Positions 54,425 to 63,634 of a stretch of 64,000 nucleotides of DNA are shown piece by piece. The first letter of the stretch is position 1. Each line of letters starts with the position of its first letter. The stretch is from Parablautia sp. Marseille-Q6255 (GTDB lineage: Bacteria > Bacillota > Clostridia > Lachnospirales > Lachnospiraceae). Position numbers and translations under genes: made by a program. The stretch lies in NCBI RefSeq assembly GCF_951230155.1, contig NZ_CATNVD010000012.1:62001-126000 (forward strand), in the 5' to 3' direction. Below the pieces are notes generated by a model. That model saw only the letters and a program-made list of their open reading frames with translations. It made no database searches and was not told the origin of the DNA.

Positions 54425-55549
54425 ATGAAAAAAAGCATTACTCCAAATCAGATTAAGGAAAACAACCGAAATCTCATATACCAGTACATTTACCTCAACC
54501 AAAATGTCTCCCAGCAGGATATTTCCTACAATCTGCATCTGAGCAGACCGACTGTCACAGCCAATCTGAATGCTCTGGAAGAGGATGGGATGATCGTCAA
54601 AAGCGGGCTGATCCATACCGAATATGTCGGACGCAAGGCAGCCGCCTATACGATCGTGTCTGATTTTCGTGTGGGGATCGGGGTAGAAATACTCGGAAAT
54701 GAAATAAAGATTCTCGCAGCAGACCTCTATGGAAGAGAGATCAAAAGCTGCGTACATGAGCTTGCCTATAAAAACGATGCTGCATATTTTCAGAACGTAT
54801 GCAAAGAGATCCTTGCCTTCCGGGATTCTGCCATGCTTTGTGACGAGCAGATCCTCGGAGTCGGCTTTGCCATACAGGGACTGATCTCTCCGGACGCGCA
54901 AACCGTCCTTTATGGAAAGATCCTCGCGTGTACCGGGCTGTCCATTACTGCATTTTCCACCTATCTGCCTTATCCGTGCGCATTTATCCACGATGCAGAC
55001 AGCGCCGCCACTGCGGAGCTGTGGATATCTCCCGATTTGAAGGATGCTTTTTATCTTTCTCTTGGCAGACATCTGGGCGCTTCTCTGATCGCAGACCGAA
55101 AGCTGATCACCGGAGATCACGGCCACAGCTCGACGATCGAGCATATTGTGATGGAGCCAAATGGAAAGCTGTGCTATTGCGGAAAAAGGGGCTGTATGGA
55201 AACCCTGTGTTCGATTGACGCGCTTCTGGAAAAATCAGAGGACCCAGACGCCTTTTTCGGGCAGGTACGCAGCCTCGAGCCCGCTGCCTGCACACGGTGG
55301 AGAAGCTATCTGAAGCATCTGGCGCGCGCCATTAACCTGCTCCACCTGATCTACGACAAAACGTTTATTCTGGGAGGCTATCTTGCTCCCTATCTGAATG
55401 AGAGCGACCTTACTTTTCTTTATGAAGAAATCCGACAACTCACTCCATTTCCTGAGTCATCGGATTTTCTCCAGATCAGCAAGATGCCAAAGCATATGAT
55501 TCCTATCGGAGCAGCGCTTCCTTTTATCCAGCAGTTTCTTATGCTGTAG
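54425..55549 (+). CDS. ROK-family transcriptional regulator
   Basis: 374 residues from the ATG at 54425 (MKKSITPNQIKENNRN). In-frame GTG 54392 and ATG 54410 are alternatives, and no start has a strong ribosome binding site. The N-terminal winged helix-turn-helix (about 15-65; QQDISYNLHLSRPTVTANL) is followed by a ROK domain. The zinc/Cys motif CYCGKRGCMETLCS near residue 245 is typical of ROK regulators and sugar kinases, as is GLGFAIQG-like GVGFAIQGLIS. The natural ligand is a sugar or its phosphate. It may control the divergent SDR gene. Confidence 0.9.
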   Translation: MKKSITPNQIKENNRNLIYQYIYLNQNVSQQDISYNLHLSRPTVTANLNALEEDGMIVKSGLIHTEYVGRKAAAYTIVSDFRVGIGVEILGNEIKILAADLYGREIKSCVHELAYKNDAAYFQNVCKEILAFRDSAMLCDEQILGVGFAIQGLISPDAQTVLYGKILACTGLSITAFSTYLPYPCAFIHDADSAATAELWISPDLKDAFYLSLGRHLGASLIADRKLITGDHGHSSTIEHIVMEPNGKLCYCGKRGCMETLCSIDALLEKSEDPDAFFGQVRSLEPAACTRWRSYLKHLARAINLLHLIYDKTFILGGYLAPYLNESDLTFLYEEIRQLTPFPESSDFLQISKMPKHMIPIGAALPFIQQFLML

Positions 55550-56996
55550 GAAGCGTCCCGCGGTATGAAAAGCTCCCCAGACGGTACACGCAGACTGCGC
55601 CGTCTGTGCCGCTTTGCAAAAAGCGTACGGTCTGTGACAGCGTATCGCTGTACACTCTTGTCGTCATAACCTCCTCGCCGTCATTGATAAATATCTCGAT
55701 CGAGGATGTGTCTGAAAATACGGTAAAGCTGCGCAGACTCTGAAGCCAGACGGTACGCCGCTTTCTGCCATGCCCGCTTTTTCCAAGCTCCAGTGCAAGG
55801 ACATGCTCACGGTAGGTAAGCGTCACATCCTCGCGAAGCTGCAGAATCATAGAAGCTTCCACATCCTCTCTTTGTACAGACATCTCAAAACAGCAGTCTG
55901 ATGTATTCCAGCTGTCAAAGGACTGTATTGCGGTCATCCGTTTTTCCTGACGGAGGCGCTTCATCTCCTCCATCGGCTGCTGGATCAGACGCCCTTCCCG
56001 GAAAGTAAGTACCCTCGGCATCGTCAGCGCGTGGATCCAGTCATATGCGACCGTCGCATCGTTATCGTAATCCGCATCCGGTATCCCCATCCAGCCGATC
56101 AGGATGCGTCTGCCTCTCTCATCCTGAAACGTCTGCGCCGCATAGATATCAAAGCCCTTATCCAGCTCACAAAACGCTCCAAGCCGGTATTCCCGTTTTT
56201 CAAAATCAAGCTCTGCCGGAAAATATCCGCACTGATATACATTCTGATACTTATGTCCATCCTGGGAAAGACCCTGCGGACAGACCATCAGGAGCTTATG
56301 TCCATCCAGCTCAAACAGATCAGGACATTCCCACATGTATCCGAACGGTTCCTGCGTCTGGATGCGGTCAAGATAGCTCCAGCTCTTTAAATCCTCTGAG
56401 ACAAACAGCAGGGCACAGCCGCGGGAGCTGGCATCCCGCGCTCCCTGGATCATATAGTATCTGCCCTTTTCACAGTAGATTTTCGGGTCGCGGACATGTT
56501 TTGACATTCCGGACGAATAATCCCCGTTCGTCATGACCAGATGCTTTTCCCCGGCCTGCATTCCGTCTGCGCTGACAAAATGGATCGTGTTCTGCTCCCG
56601 TCCCTCCATAATGTAATCATACGGCTGATCCGTAAGCTTTACATTTCCGGTATAAAAATAATGGATCTGTCCATCCTGCACAAAAGCCGAGCCGCTGTAT
56701 ACACCGTCCCGGTCCCATGCACAGTCCGGGAACAAAAACGGTTCACATTCCTCAAAATGCAACCAGTCCTCTGTCGTGTAATGTCCCCAGAGCTTCGTCC
56801 CCCAGCCTGCCAGAAACGGCGTATACTGAAAATAAATATGGTAGATACCCCGAAACTGGCAAAGCCCGTTCGGATCATTCATCCACCCGGTCGGGGGCAT
56901 GAGATGAAAATGAAGCCGGTTCGGATCATTCTTCACAGACTCCCGCATATAGAGGAAATCCGGTTTTTGTTTCTCATATTCTTCTCTGTTCATCAT
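55539..56996 (-). CDS. Sucrose-6-phosphate hydrolase (GH32)
   Basis: 485 residues from the ATG at 56996, which overlaps the PTS stop codon. Family GH32 motifs: WMNDPNG with the nucleophile Asp, the HVRDPKIY motif with the transition-state Asp, and WECPDLF with the acid/base Glu. It splits sucrose-6-phosphate into glucose-6-phosphate and fructose. The C-terminal beta-sandwich (about 350-485) is present. The 3' end overlaps the convergent ROK gene by 11 bp. Fructan hydrolysis is an alternative, but the PTS next to it favours sucrose. Confidence 0.94.
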   Translation of the reverse strand: MMNREEYEKQKPDFLYMRESVKNDPNRLHFHLMPPTGWMNDPNGLCQFRGIYHIYFQYTPFLAGWGTKLWGHYTTEDWLHFEECEPFLFPDCAWDRDGVYSGSAFVQDGQIHYFYTGNVKLTDQPYDYIMEGREQNTIHFVSADGMQAGEKHLVMTNGDYSSGMSKHVRDPKIYCEKGRYYMIQGARDASSRGCALLFVSEDLKSWSYLDRIQTQEPFGYMWECPDLFELDGHKLLMVCPQGLSQDGHKYQNVYQCGYFPAELDFEKREYRLGAFCELDKGFDIYAAQTFQDERGRRILIGWMGIPDADYDNDATVAYDWIHALTMPRVLTFREGRLIQQPMEEMKRLRQEKRMTAIQSFDSWNTSDCCFEMSVQREDVEASMILQLREDVTLTYREHVLALELGKSGHGRKRRTVWLQSLRSFTVFSDTSSIEIFINDGEEVMTTRVYSDTLSQTVRFLQSGTDGAVCVYRLGSFSYRGTLPTA

Positions 56997-58864
56997 AGAT
57001 TCTCTGCAAGCCCCTCTACCTTCACCGTGCAATTTTCCGGTCTGTCTGTCACAAGCATGGCCACCTCTGCAGAATACCCTCTGCCCTCGATCAGCTCTTT
57101 ATCAAACAGGAGCAGGCGCTCTCCCGCTCTGACCACGCTTCCCTCTTTCGTGCAGACTGTAAAGCCCTCTCCTTCGAGCTTTACGGTATCCACACCACAG
57201 TGGATCAGTATGCCAAGACCATTTTCCGTCTCAATTCCTACTGCGTGACCGCCCGGATACACAAATTTAACAGTCCCGTCACATGGAGCGAGTACCTCCG
57301 CTTTTGCTTCCTGCGGCTTTACCATGATCCCGTCCCCGAGCATCTTCTGCGCAAATGTCGGATCAGAAGATTCTGTGATCGGTAAAACCTCTCCCCGAAC
57401 CGGAGCCTTGAGGAAGATCTGTGCTTCCGATGCCGCTGACTTTGACTCTTTACTGACAGGCTGCTTCTTTCCCGCCATTTTCCCGAAGCAGATCGTGACA
57501 AGGCCTCCGATCAGCAGCGCGATCAGATGCGCAATTATATAATTTACATACCCGTTATTTGCCGGATTCGCGATCGCGATTCCCGGAACCGCCGTTGTAC
57601 CAAATCCAAATGCAGTCAGCCTGGAAAAGTATACGTATGCGCCTGCCGCCGCACCGCCGATACAGCCTCCGATCAGCGGATAACGATACCTCAGGTTCAC
57701 ACCAAAGATCGCCGGTTCGCTGATACCAAAAAGTGTAGACAGAAAACTTGGGATGCAAAGCTCCCTGGTCTTTACATTTTTCCAGTTCACTGCCAGATAG
57801 CCAAGTACTGCTCCGCCCTGTCCCATCAGTGCAACAGACATCAGCGGATTAATAAAGTTTGTCCCCGTATCAGCGATAAGCTGCGCTTCCACGGCTCCAA
57901 TAATATGATGCAGACCTGTGATCACGACAAGCTGCTGCACCCCTGCAAACAGCGCGTAACCAAATGCCCCCAGATGGTTCGTTCCCCATACAAGCGCGTT
58001 CGTGATCGCGTCAGAGAGGATCCGGCCTACCGGACCAATGCAGGTAAACAGCAGTACCGTCGAGATAAATACCGTCAAAAGCGGAGCGACCAGAAGCTTG
58101 ATCACATCCGGGATTTTTTTATTAAAGAAAATATCAAGTCTGGCCACGATATATCCCATCATCAGAGCAATAATGATCCCGCCCTGAAAGCCGACCAGCT
58201 CAACCTTCAGCCCGAACAGACTGATCACTTCCGGATCTGCAAGTCCCTGCGCCGCCTGGTAGGCATTCGCAAGCGAGCCGTCCAGCATGATCGCTCCCAC
58301 TACCATACCGAGCACTGGATTGCCGCCGAACCGCTTTACAGCAGAATAGCACACTGCCATAGGCAGGATCGCAAAGATTCCATTAGAAGCAAGACTCACA
58401 AGCTTATTGATCGCATACATCGTCTCATTTTCTCTGACAATATCCAGGCCTCCAAGCACCCCGGTCAGTCCCATAAGAAGCGCCGCTGCCAGAAGAGCCG
58501 GCATGATACCGATAAATACATCCGATAAAGCCTTGATCACTGCCTGCACCGGATTCTGTTTCTTTGCACTCTCTGCCTTCAGATCGCCCAGAGACATATT
58601 TTCTGTATGCGTATACCTGGCAAACACCTCATAGACCTCGTTGACGACGCCTGCTCCAAAAATGAGCTGTAACTGATTTCCCGCTACAAACGCTCCTTTT
58701 ACCCTGCTTACATTTTCCAGCTGCTCCATGTCTGCCTTGTCATTATCCTTAAGGACAATACGCAGTCTCGTCGCACAGTGCGCAGATCCCTGAATGTTCT
58801 CCATTCCCCCTGCACATTTCACAATTTCTTCCGAAATTTTCAGGTACTCTTCCTGCTTACCCAT
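56993..58864 (-). CDS. PTS EIIBCA component, sucrose/beta-glucoside type
   Basis: 623 residues with three fused PTS domains. EIIB (about 1-85) has the phosphorylated Cys in SAHCATRLRIVLK. EIIC (about 105-460) is membrane-bound, with GLHHIIGAVEAQL at the substrate site. EIIA (about 480-620) has the phospho-His in GILIHCGVDTVKL. It imports and phosphorylates its sugar at the membrane. Pairing with a GH32 enzyme indicates sucrose. It starts behind AGAGGAGAAGTAAAA and is controlled by the LacI-type operators upstream. Confidence 0.94.
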   Translation of the reverse strand: MGKQEEYLKISEEIVKCAGGMENIQGSAHCATRLRIVLKDNDKADMEQLENVSRVKGAFVAGNQLQLIFGAGVVNEVYEVFARYTHTENMSLGDLKAESAKKQNPVQAVIKALSDVFIGIMPALLAAALLMGLTGVLGGLDIVRENETMYAINKLVSLASNGIFAILPMAVCYSAVKRFGGNPVLGMVVGAIMLDGSLANAYQAAQGLADPEVISLFGLKVELVGFQGGIIIALMMGYIVARLDIFFNKKIPDVIKLLVAPLLTVFISTVLLFTCIGPVGRILSDAITNALVWGTNHLGAFGYALFAGVQQLVVITGLHHIIGAVEAQLIADTGTNFINPLMSVALMGQGGAVLGYLAVNWKNVKTRELCIPSFLSTLFGISEPAIFGVNLRYRYPLIGGCIGGAAAGAYVYFSRLTAFGFGTTAVPGIAIANPANNGYVNYIIAHLIALLIGGLVTICFGKMAGKKQPVSKESKSAASEAQIFLKAPVRGEVLPITESSDPTFAQKMLGDGIMVKPQEAKAEVLAPCDGTVKFVYPGGHAVGIETENGLGILIHCGVDTVKLEGEGFTVCTKEGSVVRAGERLLLFDKELIEGRGYSAEVAMLVTDRPENCTVKVEGLAENL

Positions 58865-58900
58865 TTTTACTTCTCCTCTCTTACATTCCTGTTTCCTCTT

Positions 58901-58916
58901 TTGGAACCGGTTTCTT
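58901..58916. promoter_or_regulatory. Operator O2 for the LacI-family repressor
   Basis: TTGGAACCGGTTTCTT, an imperfect palindrome, lies just past the promoter start site, around +5 to +20. A repressor bound there would block transcription. Confidence 0.65.
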
Positions 58917-58927
58917 TTTGTATTGTC

Positions 58928-58956
58928 ATTATATCTTTCAATATTTATTGTGTCAA
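58928..58956 (-). promoter_or_regulatory. Sigma-A promoter of the sucrose operon
   Basis: Minus-strand TTGACA (58951-58956), 17-bp spacer, TATAAT (58928-58933): a perfect consensus, flanked on both sides by near-palindromic operators. Confidence 0.85.
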
Positions 58957-58980
58957 TGGATTCTGCATGGAAAAATTATT

Positions 58981-58998
58981 TTTGGAATCGGTTCCAAA
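58981..58998. promoter_or_regulatory. Operator O1 for the LacI-family repressor
   Basis: TTTGGAATCGGTTCCAAA, a near-perfect palindrome with the GGAA(C/T)CGGTT core shared with O2, lies upstream of the -35. Centre spacing from O2 is about 81 bp, which would allow looping between two bound dimers. The stretch from here to the LacI stop at 59178 shows nothing else. Confidence 0.7.
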
Positions 58999-59177
58999 TT
59001 TGCACTCTCGTTTTTGTGGAAACTGTACAAAAATCTGCCAACAAAAAAGAGAAGGGCGCCGCAGCATACGTCCGTTTGCATCCTTTCACATGTATGCTGC
59101 ACACTCTCCTCTATCAAATTCCGTCCTCCCATGCGTACTCCTGTCCTGCGGTCCGCCTGTCGGGATATCCGGCTCTG

Positions 59178-60167
59178 TCATCCCTCTTTTACACTGCTGC
59201 GCCGGATCAGACGATGCGGGATCATTTGTACCGCGCTTACCGGCTTTCCCTGTATCATCTGAAGGATCGTCTCCGCACTGACATTTCCAAACTGTATCCC
59301 GTCAAATGCAACCGTAGCAAGCGGCGGCATCAGCAGCTCACTCGTCTCATAATCGCCGAACCCCACCACAGAAACCTCCTCTCCCACCGTGATCTGACGT
59401 TCATACAGTACCCGGTACACGCCCTGCGCGATCCGGTCGGTCGCACAGATCACTGCATCCGGCACACTTCTCTCATCCAGAAGCCTGCGCATCCGTTCCA
59501 CGGCATCTTCATAAAAAAAGGTTGTCTTTGCAATCTCTATCTTCTCTGCGCCGCTCTGTCTCAGCCCATCCAAAACTCCCTGTCTGCGCTCTCCGCCTAC
59601 AGAGGGATCCTCCTCTCCTACCCAGAGCAGCACAACATCTGCCGCTCCGCTGCCTCCGATATACCTGCCCACATCCGCGCCGGCCTGATAATCATCATAG
59701 ATCACACAATTTCCGTAGGGCGTGCGCTGGCCCAAAAACAGGATCGGCAGCTCTGTGCGCTCCATAACTTCCCTGTGACGGTCTGTCACTCCGGTAGACA
59801 AGACCAGTATCCCGTCCACATTCATCCGCTTTAGCCGTTCAATGCTGCGCACCTCTTCATCCAGGTCATTGCCTGTGTGCATAATAAGCGGCGTATACTC
59901 CTCATGCTTCAGATATGCCACGATCACTTCCACCAGCCGCGGCGTTGTCACAGAATTAAATCCCGGCACGATCAGCCCTATAATGCGGCTGCTTTTGGCA
60001 CTCAGCCGCGCAAACACATTCGGCTCATAATTGTGCTCCTCGATTACCTTCTTGATCTTCAGCCCTGTCTCATATTTTACACTTCCGCCGTTTAAGTACC
60101 GCGAAACCGTACTTTTCGCCACACCCGAAAGCTGCGCTATCTCATTGATCGTCATTTTGCCTGCCAT
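59178..60167 (-). CDS. LacI-family sucrose repressor
   Basis: 329 residues. The N-terminal helix-turn-helix (TINEIAQLSGVAKSTVSRYL) is followed by the LacI hinge and a periplasmic-binding-like ligand domain (about 60-325). It most likely represses the PTS/GH32 genes through the two operators next to them, with sucrose-6-phosphate or fructose as inducer. It starts behind GAGAAGGACGGATT and has its own promoter. Confidence 0.92.
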   Translation of the reverse strand: MAGKMTINEIAQLSGVAKSTVSRYLNGGSVKYETGLKIKKVIEEHNYEPNVFARLSAKSSRIIGLIVPGFNSVTTPRLVEVIVAYLKHEEYTPLIMHTGNDLDEEVRSIERLKRMNVDGILVLSTGVTDRHREVMERTELPILFLGQRTPYGNCVIYDDYQAGADVGRYIGGSGAADVVLLWVGEEDPSVGGERRQGVLDGLRQSGAEKIEIAKTTFFYEDAVERMRRLLDERSVPDAVICATDRIAQGVYRVLYERQITVGEEVSVVGFGDYETSELLMPPLATVAFDGIQFGNVSAETILQMIQGKPVSAVQMIPHRLIRRSSVKEG

Positions 60168-60256
60168 AATCCGTCCTTCTCACGCTTCCTCTTACTGATT
60201 AACGGGTTTTATGTGCTTCTTCCGCCAATAATACCCTGTATCACACTACAGGCATA

Positions 60257-60286
60257 ATTATAATAACAATCCGCCGCCATTTGCAA
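60257..60286 (-). promoter_or_regulatory. Promoter of the LacI-family gene
   Basis: Minus-strand TTGCAA (60281-60286), 18-bp spacer, TATAAT (60257-60262). No clear operator is seen next to it. Confidence 0.6.
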
Positions 60287-60329
60287 CACCCTTTTTCTTT
60301 CCCGGCAGTACCTGCGAAATCTGGTCATC

Positions 60330-61010
60330 CTATTTTTTTTGCTGTGCAATACGGAAGCTTACCGTAACTCTTACGGTATCTCCAGGCTGCTTTCCTATTT
60401 TGGCCCGAATCTCTTTTCTGATACCAATAATATAACAAACAGAGCCATCTTCATTTTTTACTCCCATATTCACGATACTGCCAGAATACGGCTCACCATC
60501 AAACGTAATATCTGCCTTCACCCGACCTCTTCCAAACTCCTTACGGATATCTTTTGGAAAACGCACATAAGCGCCGCCCTTTTCGGGAACAGGTTCAATT
60601 ACTGCATCAAACAGATACGTTTTTTCAACAGGGGTGCTAGCTGCTTCGCAGACCTGTGTCTGTCCACGCAGTATTTTTTCCATAGCTTTGCCTTTGGCAA
60701 GCTCATCAATGAGTTTATCCAGATACCGGGTTTCCTGCATCAGCGGTTCTTTGATATCTTCTACGCGCACGCCACACACAACGCCAGTTATCTGCTTCCG
60801 GTTTGGATTTAATTGTGGGGCGTTACGAAAAAAGTCACCGTATGTCAGGGAACCTGCCGCAGCCTTTTCAATTTCTTCTGCGGTATATCCTGTCAGCCAG
60901 ATGATTACCTGTTTCACTTCCGCGAGTGTACGCCCTTTTTTCTCCGCTTTGCTGACCAGAAGCGGAGAAATTTTGCCAAAACTCATTCCATAAATTTTAT
61001 CATTGCTCAT
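60330..61010 (-). CDS. DUF2200 - DUF1905 fusion protein
   Basis: 226 residues from the ATG at 61010 ([11 protein letters not shown]), with GGGAG 8 bases upstream. The N-terminal part (about 1-125) is DUF2200-like: [20 protein letters not shown] and [17 protein letters not shown]. The C-terminal part (about 138-226) is DUF1905-like: [19 protein letters not shown] and [19 protein letters not shown]. Both families are of unknown biochemical function. The fusion suggests they act together. It lies 34 bp after the permease gene and may be part of that operon. Confidence 0.82.
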   Translation of the reverse strand: MSNDKIYGMSFGKISPLLVSKAEKKGRTLAEVKQVIIWLTGYTAEEIEKAAAGSLTYGDFFRNAPQLNPNRKQITGVVCGVRVEDIKEPLMQETRYLDKLIDELAKGKAMEKILRGQTQVCEAASTPVEKTYLFDAVIEPVPEKGGAYVRFPKDIRKEFGRGRVKADITFDGEPYSGSIVNMGVKNEDGSVCYIIGIRKEIRAKIGKQPGDTVRVTVSFRIAQQKK

Positions 61011-61044
61011 ACCGTTTTCTCCCATTCTTCTCCCTGCAAAATTA

Positions 61045-61845
61045 TCAAATATGTAAATCTTTCTTACAAAAAGTACGAATTCCAACAAGGAAAAACAGAA
61101 TAGCCCCAAAAAGTAAAAGCAAGCTTCCGAGCATTGCCCTGTTTTCTCCTGCTACAATTCCGGTTGCGTCAAAGAGTGTGAAAAATGTGCAGTATTTCAT
61201 CTTACCGGCTTTGCCTCCTGCATTGGACAACATCTCAAGCACATACATAAATGCAGGAATCCCTGCGCCAAACGCTACGCTGTACTTTGTATCTGAAAAA
61301 ACACAGGAAGCAAGGAAACAGATGCTTCCAATAAAAAGATGCAGGCACAAAAGAGCTGCGTTTAATTTTAACAACTCCGGTACCACCAGTTCTCCCGGAA
61401 AACTGCTCTGTGCGATCAGGAGTTCCAAACCGGTCGTATAGAGCAGGAGGAGAACGATTCCGCTGATCAGTACAAACATCTGTGTCATTACAATCGTTCT
61501 TCTTTTTACCGGAGCAGCCACCAAAGTGACCATAGAGCCTTTATCTACATACTTTGCGATCAGCCCGTTTCCACGCAAAATACTGAATACCATCGGGAAG
61601 ATCAGCAATATAAAACCATAAAGATAAGAAACCATAAAGCCGATCAGACTGGTTGCCCCGGCACGCATGCCGACAGCAGCCATTAGTGCAGGCATAGCCT
61701 CCACAAAGCCGTCCAATATAGCCATCAATTCCGGATCGTACATACTGATAATGACAGAAATATACATTGTCATAACAGCAGCCAAAAGAAGAAGCAGCTT
61801 AACGCTTCCTTTCATTTCCCGCTTATATAATGTCCAGCTGATCAT
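61045..61845 (-). CDS. ABC-2 type transporter permease
   Basis: 266 residues from the ATG at 61845, after GGAGGAGAAA; the frame continues upstream inside the ATPase gene. About six membrane helices and no large extracellular domain are seen, in the style of ABC-2/NatB-like exporters. It pairs with the ATPase that overlaps it by 23 bp. Substrate unknown. Confidence 0.85.
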   Translation of the reverse strand: MISWTLYKREMKGSVKLLLLLAAVMTMYISVIISMYDPELMAILDGFVEAMPALMAAVGMRAGATSLIGFMVSYLYGFILLIFPMVFSILRGNGLIAKYVDKGSMVTLVAAPVKRRTIVMTQMFVLISGIVLLLLYTTGLELLIAQSSFPGELVVPELLKLNAALLCLHLFIGSICFLASCVFSDTKYSVAFGAGIPAFMYVLEMLSNAGGKAGKMKYCTFFTLFDATGIVAGENRAMLGSLLLLFGAILFFLVGIRTFCKKDLHI

Positions 61846-62653
61846 TTTCTCCTCCATAATAATGTAAAAAGATGTTTTCAAGGCTTTGTTTTGCCGCAAC
61901 ATGAACAGTTGTGCCGTCGCAAACGCCCTCAAAATCTTCTGCAAATGCCCGTGCCTGCTCTGGGGATTCCAGCGTAACTGTGTAAGTTCGCATGTGACGC
62001 TTCCTTAATGCATCCACTGAGTCAACGGCCACAAGCTTCCCGCTGCGAATGATCCCAATTCGATCACACGTACGTTCAACTTCATCAAATATGTGGCTCG
62101 ATAACAAAATGGTCTTTCCTTTTTTCTTTTCTTCTGCAATCAGTTCAGTAAACCGGTTCTGCATCAGCGGATCAAGACCACTGGTAGGCTCATCAAGAAT
62201 CAGAATATCCGGATCGTGCATAAAAGCGGCGACAATCCCAAGCTTCTGCTTCATACCTTTGCTCATTTTTTTGATTTTACTCCCCGGATCCAGCTCAAAT
62301 CGATCCAGCATCTCCTCCATACGATTATCCTTCCCAAGTTTTCGATAATCGGCTACGAATTTCAAAAATTCCCTGCCATTCATATGATCAAAAAAACTGA
62401 TCTCCCCCGGTATATAACCGACATATTTCTGAATTTTTTCCTGATCCTTCCAACAATCCATCCCGCTGATCTGACAGCTTCCAGCTTTTGGCTTAATAAA
62501 CCCCATCAGATGACGAATGGTTGTAGTCTTGCCGGCGCCATTCGGACCGAGGAACCCAAAAACCTCCCCCTTTTCTGCCTGAAAAGAAATATTAAAAATT
62601 CCTTTTCCTGATCCATAATCCCGGGTCAGGTTCCGAATACGAATCACACTCAT
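61823..62653 (-). CDS. ABC exporter ATP-binding protein
   Basis: 276 residues. Walker [14 protein letters not shown]-loop GYIPGEISFF, signature MSKGMKQKLGIV and Walker B ILILDEPTSGLDPL place it in the CcmA/NatA-like group of drug or ion exporters. It starts behind TTGAGGAGGAGCACCA. With the permease downstream it forms a complete exporter. Confidence 0.93.
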   Translation of the reverse strand: MSVIRIRNLTRDYGSGKGIFNISFQAEKGEVFGFLGPNGAGKTTTIRHLMGFIKPKAGSCQISGMDCWKDQEKIQKYVGYIPGEISFFDHMNGREFLKFVADYRKLGKDNRMEEMLDRFELDPGSKIKKMSKGMKQKLGIVAAFMHDPDILILDEPTSGLDPLMQNRFTELIAEEKKKGKTILLSSHIFDEVERTCDRIGIIRSGKLVAVDSVDALRKRHMRTYTVTLESPEQARAFAEDFEGVCDGTTVHVAAKQSLENIFLHYYGGENDQLDII

Positions 62654-62720
62654 TGGTGCTCCTCCTCAATACTGTCATTTATCAAAAGAAAGCCGTTTGT
62701 CATCCTTCCTATTATGTCTT

Positions 62721-62748
62721 ATTATATCGGCAGCTGAAAATATATCAA
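62721..62748 (-). promoter_or_regulatory. Promoter of the ABC exporter operon
   Basis: Minus-strand TTGATA (62743-62748), 16-bp spacer, TATAAT (62721-62726), about 70 bp before the ATPase start. Confidence 0.65.
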
Positions 62749-62829
62749 CAGTTTATTTTGATCACCCTAATAACACAGGCAAAAATGCTACTAATAAATC
62801 AAAAAATTGTGGAATTGGCTCAAAAATAG

Positions 62830-62838
62830 TGCTATAGT
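62830..62838 (+). promoter_or_regulatory. Extended -10 promoter of the AT-rich gene
   Basis: TGCTATAGT (62830-62838) precedes the ATG at 62884 by about 45 bp. No good -35 is seen. Confidence 0.45.
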
Positions 62839-62883
62839 ACAATTACAATTTGTGGAAAACTAAAAAAGAGAAGGATTAAAATA

Positions 62884-63246
62884 ATGATTAAAAAAATTGC
62901 TATTATACCATATGTAACTAACGGAAGAAATTCGCAGGTTGGACGTGACGGACACTTTAATATTTTTAGAAAAAAGAGAAGTACTGTATTAAAAGAAAAT
63001 TTGCAGTCCGCACTTGCATCAAAAAATCAGGAAGTGGAAGTAGTTATTGATGTTAATCATGGAGATTTACAATTTCTAAAACGCGAAGGAGTAAACTTGT
63101 TTTTGATTCCAGAAGATATTGCAAGTTATATGGACTATAGCGGTATTAATATGGAAGAATGTTTTAAGTTAACACACGATGAATATGAAAGCGGAAATGT
63201 AGACAGACTCGTGAAATATATAGAAAAGACCAAATACTATTGTTAA
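62884..63246 (+). CDS. AT-rich gene of unknown function, 120 residues
   Basis: I do not recognise a family. The protein starts MIKKIAIIPYVTNGRNS, has a second strand-like segment (EVEVVIDVNHGDL) and a third (GVNLFLIPEDIASYMDY), so an alpha/beta (Rossmann-like or IIB-like) fold is possible. Base composition is clearly more AT-rich than that of its neighbours, which suggests transfer. It starts 9 bases after AGAAGG. Confidence 0.65.
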   Translation: MIKKIAIIPYVTNGRNSQVGRDGHFNIFRKKRSTVLKENLQSALASKNQEVEVVIDVNHGDLQFLKREGVNLFLIPEDIASYMDYSGINMEECFKLTHDEYESGNVDRLVKYIEKTKYYC

Positions 63247-63311
63247 AATGCAGGGAGGGATTGCCAACGATTACTTGACAGTAACAACTGCCTTTTATTC
63301 CCGAAATAGGC

Positions 63312-63340
63312 TTGAATCCTGCCGCCGGATATGCTATAGT
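63312..63340 (+). promoter_or_regulatory. Promoter of the candidate antisense RNA
   Basis: TTGAAT (63312-63317), 17-bp spacer, TATAGT (63335-63340), with transcription expected near 63347. Confidence 0.65.
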
Positions 63341-63346
63341 GATAAC

Positions 63347-63450
63347 AGAAAAGGGAAAGTCAGAAACACACGGCCTACCCTCGACAATGACAAACTACAT
63401 GCTTTACAGCATCAGCCGTCACTATTGCGAGTAGTGGCGGCTATTTTCTT
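63347..63450 (+). ncRNA. Candidate antisense antitoxin RNA (RatA-like arrangement)
   Basis: A transcript of about 104 bases would run from the promoter above to a terminator with an 11-bp stem (63414-63442) and a T-rich tail. Its 3' end overlaps the 3' end and stop codon of the convergent small toxin gene. No open reading frame of note lies within. The layout is that of type I toxin-antitoxin pairs such as TxpA/RatA, in which the antisense RNA pairs with the toxin mRNA 3' end. Confidence 0.6.
63414..63450 (+). terminator. Terminator of the antisense RNA
   Basis: Stem AGCCGTCACTA / TAGTGGCGGCT (11 pairs, one G-U), 7-base loop, then ATTTTCTT on the plus strand. It spans the toxin stop codon. 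Confidence 0.75.
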
Positions 63451-63530
63451 CCCTTGAAGATCTCGTAGCAAAGACCAACAAGAGCGACAATGAGTAAACA
63501 AAACTGAAACAAATCAGCGTATGTAATCAT
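63441..63530 (-). CDS. Candidate holin-like type I toxin, 29 residues
   Basis: A short hydrophobic peptide (MITYADLFQF, then a CLLIVALVGL helix, ending KGRK) resembles the putative holin-like toxin family (Hol_Tox). The second ATG (63530) lies 9 bases after GGAGG, whereas the first (63536) is only 3 bases away, so the shorter form is preferred. Toxins of this type insert in the membrane. The convergent antisense RNA overlaps its end. Confidence 0.6.
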   Translation of the reverse strand: MITYADLFQFCLLIVALVGLCYEIFKGRK

Positions 63531-63625
63531 TGGCATCGCCCTCCTTTCCTCTTTGGTCTGGAGGGTCAAGCCCTCCGAGGTGGAGGGTAGGCCGCCTTTT
63601 ATGTGCTCTGACTTTCCGTGATGCC

Positions 63626-63634
63626 AGTATAGCA
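63626..63634 (-). promoter_or_regulatory. Extended -10 promoter of the toxin mRNA
   Basis: Minus-strand TGCTATACT (TATACT at 63626-63631). It gives a 5' leader of about 90 bases that contains a GGAGGG / CCCTCC-type inverted repeat near 63560-63590. Confidence 0.5.
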
